DNA of 13,028 nt from Planctomycetia bacterium (lineage in GTDB: Bacteria; Planctomycetota; PLA2; JAEUHO01): the NCBI GenBank assembly GCA_030618975.1, contig JAUXCH010000051.1:1-13028 (forward strand). Direction: 5' to 3'. A model generated the notes under the pieces. That model saw nothing but the letters and a program-made list of their open reading frames with translations, did no database searches and was not told the DNA's origin. A program made the translations under genes and the position numbers. The stretch's first letter is position 1, and each line of letters starts with the position of its first letter. Positions 6,299 to 13,028 of this stretch are shown piece by piece.

Positions 6299-6705
6299 TC
6301 AGGGCAGTAGCACCAGGGCGGCGCCCTTCCGACCCCGGAACACGCCGAAGTGTCTGCGATCCAGCGTGAGCACAGGCGTACCGAGTCGCTCGGCAACGGC
6401 CATGAGGGTGGCGTCCGTCAAGCCGAAGTCCTGGTCTTCGAACTGCTCGAGGATCTCCGCTGCGCGCGAGAGATCGGAGGAATCCAACGGTTTTCTCTGA
6501 AGCGCACCGGCGCAGACCTGGCCGAGAAAGGCCTTCCCCGCACCCGAACCGAGCCGCGACCGGATGAGGAAGTCGGTTTCGGCCAGCACCAGGTCGAGGG
6601 TGAGCAGCGGCCTGCGTCGGCCTCGAGCGCTCCGCGCACCTCCTCGTGTCGGGGTTCCCCTTCGTCGAGCGACGCGAGCAGTCCGCTGGTGTCGGCGAGG
6701 ATCAC
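6299..6705 (-). pseudogene. Frameshifted VapC-type PIN toxin
   Basis: Two overlapping reading frames make one PIN protein. The first starts at 6705 with M-I-L-A-D-T-S-G-L-L and reads well to A-L-E-A-D-A-G. After that point the PIN sequence continues in another frame as P-L-L-T-L-D-L-V-L-A-E-T-D-F-L, ending with F-G-L-T-D-A-T-L and V-L-T-L-D-R-R-H-F-G. One missing base near 6609-6612 (in GGCC on either strand) explains the switch. The restored protein would be about 135 residues with all acidic PIN positions. The start overlaps the upstream antitoxin by 4 bases, as in the intact module. It could be a real loss of toxin or an assembly error. Confidence 0.8.
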
Positions 6706-6926
6706 TTCCGGCCGAACCCGAACTCGTCGAGCGCCTCTTCGTCCCGAGCCGCGATGCCCCCGTCCGTGGATCGCCCGACCGGCACCAGGATGACCGGCGT
6801 CCTCTTCGCGAGGTGGCTCGCCAGCGCGGTCCGAATCACGTGGTCTTCACTCACGTGCGCTCGAAGCGCGGCTTCCCTCAGCTTGCGCTTCAACTCCGGA
6901 TCCAGGTAGACCGTCGTTCGTTCCAT
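6702..6926 (-). CDS. Ribbon-helix-helix antitoxin (second vapB-like module)
   Basis: 74 residues. M-E-R-T-T-V-Y-L-D-P-E-L-K-R-K-L-R is a standard ribbon-helix-helix N-terminus and H-V-S-E-D-H-V-I-R-T-A-L the second helix. The acidic C-terminus D-E-E-A-L-D-E-F-G-F would contact the toxin. It overlaps the frameshifted PIN gene by 4 bases. A 13-base palindrome covers the start codon, and a promoter-like pair of boxes sits just upstream. An in-frame ATG at 6950 would add eight residues but lies upstream of the -10-like box. The antitoxin remains intact although its toxin partner is broken. Confidence 0.8.
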   Translation of the reverse strand: MERTTVYLDPELKRKLREAALRAHVSEDHVIRTALASHLAKRTPVILVPVGRSTDGGIAARDEEALDEFGFGRK

Positions 6927-6961
6927 GCCACTGGCATAGATGTCATCCATGGGGAGCGCAA
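6925..6961 (-). promoter_or_regulatory. Promoter with autoregulatory palindrome for the second antitoxin
   Basis: On the gene strand TTGCGC (6956-6961) and TATGCC (6933-6938) are separated by 17 bases, and the -10-like box ends six bases before the ATG. This suggests a leaderless transcript, consistent with no Shine-Dalgarno. The perfect palindrome ATGCCA-C-TGGCAT (6925-6937, + strand) overlaps both the -10 and the start codon. It is a probable operator for the ribbon-helix-helix protein. Confidence 0.5.
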
Positions 6962-6978
6962 GCCCCCCCCCCCTTGCG
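6957..6978. repeat. Inverted repeat enclosing an 11-base C/G homopolymer
   Basis: CGCAAG and CTTGCG (6 bp each) flank a run of C on the + strand (11 C at 6963-6973, the last belonging to the stem). It lies directly upstream of the putative -35 of the second antitoxin promoter. Homopolymers of this length are prone to slippage, so length may vary between cells or be misassembled. No function is shown. Confidence 0.6.
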
Positions 6979-7130
6979 AGGGTGTGCGAACTCTCCGAAC
7001 CGAAAGGCTCCACGTCCCGGAATCGGGGATCCGCCTCCCCGCCCCACTCTCCGTGAGATGCACGCCCCGAAGCGATGGCGACAAGACCGCGCACTCCGGT
7101 ACGAGTCGACGCCCTCCCCGACGAACGTCG

Positions 7131-7907
7131 TCAGGCACCGGGCGAGGACGCGGTCGGGCGGGGCCGGGCCGCCACCACGTGGTGGGCCTCCGTGTACTTC
7201 GACGTACTGTAGCCCGTCTTCTCCCGCACCTCGGCCGCCTCGAATCCCGCCTTCCGCAGCCTGGCCAGGTAGGACCTACCCGGCAGGGCGCCGGCGATTC
7301 AGGTCGACCAGGCGTCCATGCTCGACAGCACCTGGGGCGGGACGGTGTCCGTCACCAGGAGGTCGGCGGCGACGAAGTGGCCCCCTGGCTTCAGCACGCG
7401 GCAGGCCTCCCGGAAGGCCACGTCCTTGTCCGGCACGAGGTTCAGGACGCCGTTGGAGATCACCATGTCGAAGACGGCATCTTCGAACGGCAGCTTCTCG
7501 ATCGTACCCACCCGGAACTCGGCCTTCCCGTGCGGCCAGCCGGCGGCCAGCCGCGCGGGTCTCTCGATCATCTCGGGCGTGAGGTCCACGCCGACCGCGC
7601 GGCCCTCGGGTCCCACGAGCAGCGAGGCGACGAACACGTCCAGGCCGCAACCACATCCGAGATCCAGGACGCTCTCCCCGTGCCGAGGCCACCGGATGCG
7701 AAGCGGATTGCCGACGCCGACGAAGCGGTCCACGACAGCACTCGGAGCGGCGTCCAACCAGGACGCCTCGTAGCCGAGACCCACTGCGCTCTCGCGCCCG
7801 ACGGGGTACGGGAACTGACCGCTCGGCTCACGCGAGACGGTTCGGTACTTCTCTCGAACGGCGTCCCGAAGCTCCGTGCACCGTGCTTCGGACATGCGGT
7901 CGGTCAC
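7131..7907 (-). CDS. Candidate selenoprotein: ArsM-like SAM-dependent methyltransferase with in-frame TGA
   Basis: 258 residues if the TGA at 7301-7299 is decoded as selenocysteine (U203). Class I SAM-methyltransferase motifs are clear: V-L-D-L-G-C-G-C-G-L-D (80-90), V-G-V-D108-L-T-P-E-M, and S-N-G-V-L-N-L-V-P-D-K (151-161). A-D-L-L follows at 181-184, and M-D-A-W-S-T-U203-I-A-G-A-L. ArsM-like arsenite methyltransferases carry a conserved, As-binding Cys at this W-x-x-C-x-x-G-A position. After the TGA the frame continues with Y-L-A-R-L-R-K-A-G-F and T-G-Y-S-T, ending at a normal TGA at 7133-7131. That is the family's expected C-terminal part. The GTG at 7907 has GAGAGG six bases upstream. ATG 7895 is an alternative, and the region back to 8018 looks non-coding. 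No second typical ArsM As-binding Cys was seen, so the substrate may not be arsenite. Read as a stop, the protein would lack its last 55 residues. Confidence 0.85.
7265..7283 (-). promoter_or_regulatory. Candidate bacterial SECIS hairpin for the methyltransferase TGA
   Basis: On the gene strand CCGGGUAG pairs with CUACCUGG (8 bp, one G-U) around loop GUC. The loop starts 24 bases downstream of the UGA. The apical sequence A-G-G-U-C resembles the loop of the well-studied E. coli fdhF SECIS, which also presents G-G-U-C at a similar distance. This is the stronger of the two SECIS candidates in the window. Folding was by eye. Confidence 0.7.
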
Positions 7908-8017
7908 GAACGGCCTCTCGCTCCTGCACCGGGGTGCCTCCCCGCGAAGGCGCAGTGTACCTCGGCCCCTGCCCCGCTCGAGCTCGAGGGCGCAGAACAC
8001 GGTCACCGCGCAACGCA

Positions 8018-9238
8018 TCAGCAGGTCGGGTCCGCGGACGGCGCGGAGGGCCTTCGCTTCGGGCTCGCTCCCGAGCCACGAGTCCGGACCAAATCACAGA
8101 TCTCCGCCAGTCCGATCACGTCAACCCCTTCGGACGGTGAGTAGTGGTCGGTGCCCGAGTAGACGACGAATGTCCGGGCGGGCTTCAGATCCTCGCGAGC
8201 GAGATGGAACCCACGCCCGGTCTTGGGGGCGAGTCCGCGCTTGACCTCGACGGCCCAGATTTCGTCTCCGGGCCACTGCAGCACGAGGTCCATCTCGGTG
8301 CCGGTGGCCGTGCGGTAGAAGCTGGCCTGCAGGCTGCTGGGTGCCACCCTCAGGATGCTTTCGATCACGAGACCTTCCCAACTCGCACCGGCCACCGGAT
8401 GGCCGAGGAGTCTCTCGCGGTCCGCGATCCCGAGCAGAGCATGCACGAGGCCGCTATCGCGGACGTAGACGCGGGGCGACTTCACGAGGCGCTTGCCCAC
8501 GTTGGCGACGTGCGGCGGTAGCCGACGGACGAGCAGCAGATCGACGAACAGATCGAGATACCGAGCCACCGTCTTGCCATCCACGGCGAGGGAGCGCCCC
8601 AACTGCGCCGCGTTGAGCAGGCCGCCCTGGGTGTGGGCGAGCATGGTCCAGAAACGCCGCAAGGTCTCGGCCGGGATCCGCGGCCCCAGTTGCGGGATGT
8701 CCCGCTCGAGGTAGGTCCGCAGGAAGCTCTCGCGCCACAAGGCGCTCGTCTCGTCGTCGATGGCCAGGAAGCTGTCGGGGAAGCCGCCGCGGACCCAGAG
8801 TCTCTCCAGATCATCCCCCGCGACCTCCGTGGGGTCGAGGGGGCCGAGCTCGCACACTGCGATGCGGCCGGCCAACGTCTCGGTGGTCTGGCGCAGGAGA
8901 TCGAGCGACGCCGGCCCGAGGAGCAGGAAGAGGCCGTGGCGCTGTCCTTCGCGCCGGGCGGCGTCGATGATGCCACGGAGTTCCTGGAAGAGGGCCGGGG
9001 CGCGTTGGACCTCGTCGAGGATGACCAGCTTGTCGTGATGCGGCGCCAGGAAGTGGGCTGGGTCGCGGAGCTTCTCGCGATCCGCGGCGGATTCGAGATC
9101 CAGGTAGAGACTGTCTCGCGCCTTGGCGATCTGCAGCGCGAGTGTGGTCTTCCCGACCTGGCGTGCGCCGACAAGGGCCACCGCGGGGAAACGACTCAGC
9201 AGCGAGGCAACGGTTTCTTGGTCTCTCCGGGGTATCAT
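8018..9238 (-). CDS. AAA-family ATPase with DUF4143-type C-terminal domain
   Basis: 406 residues. The N-terminal ATPase has Walker A G-A-R-Q-V-G-K-T-T (24-32) and Walker B L-V-I-L-D-E-V-Q (71-78), with R-G-G-F-P-D-S-F further on. The C-terminal DUF4143 part has Y-V-R-D-S-G-L-V-H-A-L-L, W-E-G-L-V-I-E and a nuclease-like E-M-D-L-V-L ... A-V-E-V-K-R-G. Proteins of this architecture are common, often near toxin-antitoxin and mobile genes. Their physiological role is mostly unknown. The stop lies 110 bases before the preferred start of the ArsM-like gene on the same strand, so co-transcription is possible. A promoter-like element precedes the ATG by seven bases. The last 20 or so residues are low-complexity and may not belong to the domain. 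Confidence 0.9.
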   Translation of the reverse strand: MIPRRDQETVASLLSRFPAVALVGARQVGKTTLALQIAKARDSLYLDLESAADREKLRDPAHFLAPHHDKLVILDEVQRAPALFQELRGIIDAARREGQRHGLFLLLGPASLDLLRQTTETLAGRIAVCELGPLDPTEVAGDDLERLWVRGGFPDSFLAIDDETSALWRESFLRTYLERDIPQLGPRIPAETLRRFWTMLAHTQGGLLNAAQLGRSLAVDGKTVARYLDLFVDLLLVRRLPPHVANVGKRLVKSPRVYVRDSGLVHALLGIADRERLLGHPVAGASWEGLVIESILRVAPSSLQASFYRTATGTEMDLVLQWPGDEIWAVEVKRGLAPKTGRGFHLAREDLKPARTFVVYSGTDHYSPSEGVDVIGLAEICDLVRTRGSGASPKRRPSAPSADPTC

Positions 9239-9245
9239 GCCTGCA

Positions 9246-9273
9246 ATTGTGGCACACTAGTCCGCGAATGCAA
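9246..9273 (-). promoter_or_regulatory. Putative leaderless promoter for the DUF4143 ATPase
   Basis: On the gene strand TTGCAT (9268-9273) and CACAAT (9246-9251) are 16 bases apart, and CACAAT ends seven bases before the ATG at 9238. No Shine-Dalgarno is present, so transcription may start at or next to the start codon. The arrangement matches the second antitoxin promoter in this window. From here to 9674 (about 400 bases) I see no gene I can support. Confidence 0.45.
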
Positions 9274-9674
9274 GGCCGGGTGGGGGATGGTGGAGTACCG
9301 ATCCAGGTGCCAGTGCACTTCCACCCCATTCACGCGGACACGGAGTGCCGAGCCGGATCGAGGGTCCGTCAGCATGGAGTCCAGGGCGTCCCGATGGTGG
9401 ACGGTCGCTCTGGTGGCTCGGCAGTGCGGCAATGGGAGGAGGGGGGGAGTCAGTCAGTTCCTCCCCATACGAGGGGCGGTGTGCCGCTCGACGTAGTCAT
9501 GTCCGCACTGATGGCTTGAGTTGGGTGTCGAGCACGCTCTCTCCCTCGAGCCGGTCTTCGACCAGAGAAGGGTCGAGCGATGGACGAGAGGGAAGGACGG
9601 GACCTGAGGCATGACGCCCCGGCGCCAAGCCGGAGTTCGCGCCTCGAGGGGCTCCGCGTCGGACGGCGCGCACC

Positions 9675-10130
9675 GTGCGCCCCGAGGCGCGGCGCGCGTC
9701 GAACTTCACCGGAGAGCAGCGCCTGCTGATCTTCGATGCGTGGCGTCGCAGTGAGCTCACGGCCTCGGACTTCGCGCCGCTGGTGGGCGTGACACGCGAG
9801 GCGGTCAAGCGTGCGATTCTGCTGCTGAAGGACGCGCACCCGGACTGGGCCAGGACCGGCTGCACGGGCGAGAACGAGGTGCGGGCCGAGACGCCCCTCG
9901 TCCCGTCCACGGATACCCCCCCGCCGGCACCACCAGGTTCGGCCGAGGCCCGTCGCCGGCAGTCGTGGGCGAGGATGCTCCGGATGGTGCTCGAAGTCGA
10001 TCCACTGATATGCAAGCCGTGCGGTGAAGAGATGGAGATCGTCGCGTGGATCACCGAGGTGGACGTCGTCGACCGGATCTCGAGTCACCGGCGAGAGAAG
10101 GGGCTCGTCTCGCCCTTCGATGCGCGGAGC
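9675..10130 (+). pseudogene. Chimeric transposase remnant (integrase-type N-terminus, IS91-like C-terminus)
   Basis: An open frame running to 10268 contains pieces of two transposase types. Residues about 10-56 (N-F-T-G-E-Q-R-L-L-I-F-D-A-W-R-R-S, then R-A-I-L-L-L-K-D-A-H-P-D-W) resemble the helix-turn-helix and following segment of DDE integrase-type transposases. The region normally between these two segments is missing. From about residue 93, S-W-A-R-M-L-R-M-V-L-E-V-D and L-I-C-K-P-C-G-E-E-M, followed by I-V-A-W-I-T, resemble the C-terminal tail of IS91-type transposases, including its C-x-x-C. No catalytic core of either type is present, so it is debris. Homology fades by about 10110, where it runs into the 3' end of the opposite-strand gene. 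No terminal repeats were found. Confidence 0.55.
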
Positions 10131-11254
10131 ACGTCGGCTGGCGGGAACTCCGCGCGCAAGCTCCGAAGCGCCGTCTCACGGTCCACCTCACTCAGGCGTC
10201 CGTTCGAGACGAGCGCGTCCAGCCGTTGTCGCTCGCCGCGAAGGACCTGCTCGCGCATGCGCACGTAGTCCTGATCGTCCTCGTCGAGGAGGAACTTCTC
10301 TCGATGCACCCTGAGCCTGGCAGCGGCCAGATCGCCGGCCGTGGAGAGGACCCCCACCTGGCGGGACTCGAGGTCTCGCACGACGCGCTCGTAGATCCGC
10401 GCCTTCTCCGCGTGCGCCGTACGGAAGTCCACCTCCTGGAGGAACAGGCGAAGATCCCAGAGCTCGAGCTCCAGGGCGGTCTGCCGCTCTCCCGGTGGGA
10501 ACCCCTCGCCCTCCGCGTCCCTGGCCCGCAGCTGCTGGAGATCGGCGAGGAGATCGTCGCGCAGCGCGGCGCCGGCACGTTCGAGCGCCAAGTCCCGTGT
10601 CCCCGCCTCGAGAGGGAACTCGCGGCAGACGTCGAGGACACGGCGATGCAGATGTTCGGGGGCACAGAGGCCAGCCTGCAATCTCGCCGCGTGATCGAGT
10701 TGGACGAACTGGAGGAACTGGGCGCGCCGTTCCTCGAAGCGCTCCTCCACATCCCCCGCACGCCGCTTCGATTGATGCCACCGAACACGCGCGTACCACA
10801 CGGCTTCGTGTGAGCTCCTCCCGACCTCGAGGAGCGTCTCCACATAGGCCAGCGTCCTGGCGTCGAGCCGCGCGATCTCAGCGTAGGCCTCCTGCTCCGA
10901 GACCTCCCCGGCCTCCGCCCGCGCGAGCCACAGCTCCCGCTCGGCGGCCGACACCTCCGTGGGGTAGGCAACACCCGCCTCGTACGCAGCACGGACCGCG
11001 CGCAACCGGTCGGTAGCCGCGGCGAGGCGCCGAGCCGCCCCGCTCCTTGCGACGACAGGTGACGCGATGTCGTCCGGAGCTGGTGCGTCGTTGCCGTCCC
11101 TCCTCGTCCGACCGGCCAGCGTCGGGTCGGTGTCGCGCGCATCCTTGCCGTCGAAGCCCCGTGAGGACACAGGATCCTCCCCCGTGGGCGTCCACCAAAC
11201 CGCCACGCAAACCGCCGCACCGAGGACGAGGACGAGCATCGCGGCCCGGCGCAT
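10085..11254 (-). CDS. Membrane-anchored, helix-rich protein of unknown function
   Basis: 389 residues from the ATG at 11254, chosen because AGGTG lies six bases upstream; ATG 11260 is an alternative. Residues about 4-22 form one hydrophobic N-terminal segment (A-A-M-L-V-L-V-L-G-A-A-V-C-V-A-V-W-W), an uncleaved anchor or signal. A disordered Asp/Arg/Pro-rich stretch of about 50 residues follows. Beyond it comes a long, highly charged helical region rich in Glu, Arg, Ala and Leu, likely coiled coil. I recognise no domain. It follows the kinase gene on the same strand with a 168-base gap and may be co-transcribed with it. Its last residues overlap the end of the convergent transposase remnant, so the original C-terminus may have been altered. 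Confidence 0.7.
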   Translation of the reverse strand: MRRAAMLVLVLGAAVCVAVWWTPTGEDPVSSRGFDGKDARDTDPTLAGRTRRDGNDAPAPDDIASPVVARSGAARRLAAATDRLRAVRAAYEAGVAYPTEVSAAERELWLARAEAGEVSEQEAYAEIARLDARTLAYVETLLEVGRSSHEAVWYARVRWHQSKRRAGDVEERFEERRAQFLQFVQLDHAARLQAGLCAPEHLHRRVLDVCREFPLEAGTRDLALERAGAALRDDLLADLQQLRARDAEGEGFPPGERQTALELELWDLRLFLQEVDFRTAHAEKARIYERVVRDLESRQVGVLSTAGDLAAARLRVHREKFLLDEDDQDYVRMREQVLRGERQRLDALVSNGRLSEVDRETALRSLRAEFPPADVLRASKGETSPFSRR

Positions 11255-11422
11255 GGACATCACCTGGGAGTTCGCTCCAACCCGGCAGGCTACCGTACCC
11301 CGGAGCGGCGAGGCGCCGCCCCACTCCCCAACCCCCGCACGGCGCACGGAAACGCCGGCTCGCCGCGCGAGGATCTCTCGTGCGCAAGAACGCGTCCTGC
11401 CGCACGGCAGGGTGCCAGAGGG

Positions 11423-13028
11423 CTAGAGGCCCCTCGCACAACGAAACCCGTAGTACGTGCCGCGACACGACGGCTGGAAGCCGTTGCGGCCCGCACAGCG
11501 CAGGTGGGCAGGTGGATCGTCCCAGGAGCCGCCGCGAAGCACGCGCAAGACCTTGCGGTGGTCGAGCCAGGAGTCGTCCGTCCAGTCCCACATGCCCCCG
11601 GCCGCGTCGGCCATGCCGTAGACGGAGGTGGCCGTCTCGAAGTCGCCCACCGGCTCGGGCTGCGTGCTGTGCTCCCGCGACTCGCGGCACTTGGCGAGGC
11701 TCGCGTGCTGGGCGTCGCCCCAAGGGAAGCGCCGGCCATCCACCCCGCGCGCGGCCTTCTCGCGCTCCTCCTCGGTCGGAAGGCGCCACTCCGAGCCCGT
11801 CCCCTTCGTCTTCCAGGCGCAGTAGGCCACGGCGTCGTCCCACGTGACGGCGAAGGCCGGCAGGCGCGTCTCGAATCCCTCGCCGAAGGTCTGCCGGCAG
11901 AACGTGAGGGCATCGCCCTCGATGAGACCGGAAACCGGACGATAGACGCCGTCCTCGCCGCGCTCCAGGTAGGCGCCGTCCGACGTGTCCGTGCGGGGCA
12001 GGCGGTCGGCGGCCGCCTCGAGACCCTCCTCGGCTTCCACCGCGGCCAGGAACTCCGCGTAGTCGCCCAGGGTGACCGGCAGGCGCTGGATGGAGAAGTC
12101 GCCCACCTGGACCACCTTCGTCTCCTTGCCTTCGCCGTAGGTGAACGGGCCGCCCGGCACGTAGACGAAGTCCTCGCCGATCTCCTCGGCCGTCCTCAGA
12201 CGCACCGTGCCCTCCCAACGCGCGTTCCGGGCCACGTGCACCGGGTAGCGCGTGTCGGCGAAGCCCTCCTTCTTCAGGACGCAGAGGTAGGACCCCATGG
12301 GAAGGGGCACGCCCTCCAGCGGGGTCGTTCCCAGGGAACGCGCCTCGCCCGGGGCGAGGATGCCCCGCTCGTCCTCGAAGCGCTGCAGCACGACATCGGC
12401 ACCCGCCGGGTCGCTCGCCAGCGTCAGCGAACCGTCGCCCGCGAGGAAGGCGGCAAACGCGCCGTCGTCGTAGCGGCGCAGCATGGCCAGGGCGTGTGCG
12501 ACGTCGGCCCGGTCGCTGCGGCGCTCAGCGCCCTCGAGACGGCGCTTCCACAGCTCGCCGAGCGCGAGGCGGGCCGCCGGGTTCTCCTCCTCCTGGACGA
12601 GCGCGGCGTTGAGGGTCTGGGTCGCCTCCGCGAAGGCCATCGCACGTGCCGTTTCGAGTTCTTCGACCCGCGCACGCGCATCGAGCGCGGTCTGCTGCTC
12701 GGAAAGGGGCCGCCACGGCTCGAACTTCGAGGCTTCCGCCTCGGCGTTCCGCTCGGCCGCGTGGATCTCCTCGCGCAGGCGCTCCGCCTCCTCGGCGGCG
12801 ACGCGGCCCTGCGCGGCGAGCGCCTCGGCCTCCGCGTGCCGCCGCGCGCGCTCGCTGGAGCCGTCGAGCCAGGCCTGGAGGCTCTCCGCGAACGCCCCGA
12901 CCGTCGCGAAGCGGCTCTCGGCCTCGCGCGCCATCGCCAGGCGGGTCGCCTCGGCGAGGGTGGTGGGCACCTTCCGCCGGGGGCCGCGCCTGGCGACGTC
13001 GACCACGTCGGCCGCGACGACCCGCTGC
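11423..13028 (-). CDS. Partial Ser/Thr protein kinase with C-terminal FGE-sulfatase-like domain
   Basis: Open at the window edge, so the 5' part is missing; about 534 codons are present. The first residues (T-L-A-E-A-T-R-L-A-M-A-R-E-A-E-S-R-F-A) match the last helices of a Pkn-type kinase C-lobe, though no catalytic motif is inside the window. A charged coiled coil follows (about 50-115 from the GTG at 13006). Next come a PEGA-like beta domain (about 195-275) and an FGE-sulfatase/SUMF1-like domain: F-V-Y-V-P-G-G, W-R-L-P-T-E-E-E-R-E-K-A-A-R-G, F-P-W-G-D, and L-R-G-G-S-W. It ends G-F-R-C-A. The two cysteines that make true formylglycine-generating enzymes active, in the segment after G-G-S, are absent (D-D-P-P instead). 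It is therefore probably a sensory or binding domain. Such kinases are typical of Planctomycetota and Myxococcota. Confidence 0.85.
   Translation of the reverse strand, partial: QRVVAADVVDVARRGPRRKVPTTLAEATRLAMAREAESRFATVGAFAESLQAWLDGSSERARRHAEAEALAAQGRVAAEEAERLREEIHAAERNAEAEASKFEPWRPLSEQQTALDARARVEELETARAMAFAEATQTLNAALVQEEENPAARLALGELWKRRLEGAERRSDRADVAHALAMLRRYDDGAFAAFLAGDGSLTLASDPAGADVVLQRFEDERGILAPGEARSLGTTPLEGVPLPMGSYLCVLKKEGFADTRYPVHVARNARWEGTVRLRTAEEIGEDFVYVPGGPFTYGEGKETKVVQVGDFSIQRLPVTLGDYAEFLAAVEAEEGLEAAADRLPRTDTSDGAYLERGEDGVYRPVSGLIEGDALTFCRQTFGEGFETRLPAFAVTWDDAVAYCAWKTKGTGSEWRLPTEEEREKAARGVDGRRFPWGDAQHASLAKCRESREHSTQPEPVGDFETATSVYGMADAAGGMWDWTDDSWLDHRKVLRVLRGGSWDDPPAHLRCAGRNGFQPSCRGTYYGFRCARGL

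Noticed and set aside
7119..7130. Rho-independent terminator after the methyltransferase gene
   Set aside because: The CGAC/GTCG hairpin has only four base pairs and no T run follows it on the gene strand.
7299..8018. Methyltransferase starting at ATG 8018 and ending at the TGA at 7299
   Set aside because: The first 37 codons look non-coding, GTG 7907 has a good Shine-Dalgarno, and clear family sequence continues after the TGA.
11423..12180. An active formylglycine-generating enzyme
   Set aside because: The domain is covalently part of a kinase, and the two catalytic cysteines after G-G-S are replaced by non-cysteine residues.

Overview
The window is about 70% GC and gene-dense. It looks like a chromosomal segment from a bacterium of the Planctomycetota, Myxococcota or a similar phylum. 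This is inferred from the very high GC, a Ser/Thr kinase fused to a formylglycine-enzyme-like (FGE) domain, a zinc-finger anti-sigma-like protein, several vapBC modules and transposase debris. The sequence alone does not fix the phylum.

Layout. 1-280 holds a small zf-HC2 (anti-sigma type) protein. 371-3841 is a two-gene + strand operon: a polytopic GT-C glycosyltransferase, then a three-domain fusion (GT2, CofC-like TIGR04282-type, GT2 TIGR04283-type). The last two domains resemble the 'rSAM/selenodomain-associated transferase 1 and 2' families. 4038-4593 is an overlapping DUF4258-like/DUF2283-like pair. After a 15-bp tandem repeat comes 4843-5535, a lipoprotein with an HMA domain and a thioredoxin-like fold. 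5558-6926 carries two minus-strand vapBC-type modules, the second with a frameshifted toxin. 7131-9238 (minus) carries a DUF4143-type AAA ATPase followed by an ArsM-like methyltransferase. 9675 to about 10130 is a chimeric transposase remnant. 10085-13028 (minus) is a kinase/FGE-domain gene, open at the window edge, and a membrane-anchored helical protein of unknown function.

The main result is two candidate selenoproteins that ordinary gene calling would split or truncate. (i) In 4843-5535, two in-frame TGA codons fall exactly where the HMA metal-binding motif C-x-x-C should be. This gives U-x-x-U (Sec51, Sec54) in a predicted lipoprotein, followed by a monothiol C-x-x-S thioredoxin-like domain. 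(ii) In the ArsM-like gene, one in-frame TGA replaces the conserved Cys of the 'W-x-x-C-I-x-G-A' region. The reading frame then continues 55 codons with clear family-like sequence. Each TGA site is followed at bacterial SECIS distance by a hairpin: an 8-bp stem with loop GUC for the methyltransferase, and a 6-bp stem with loop CGUGC for the HMA protein. Both lie within about 6 kb of glycosyltransferase domains of families known to co-occur with selenocysteine/radical-SAM arsenosugar-type loci. A selenocysteine-dependent metal(loid)-handling locus is the most interesting reading. The shared function is inference. No selA, selB, selC, selD or radical-SAM ArsS gene is visible in the window.
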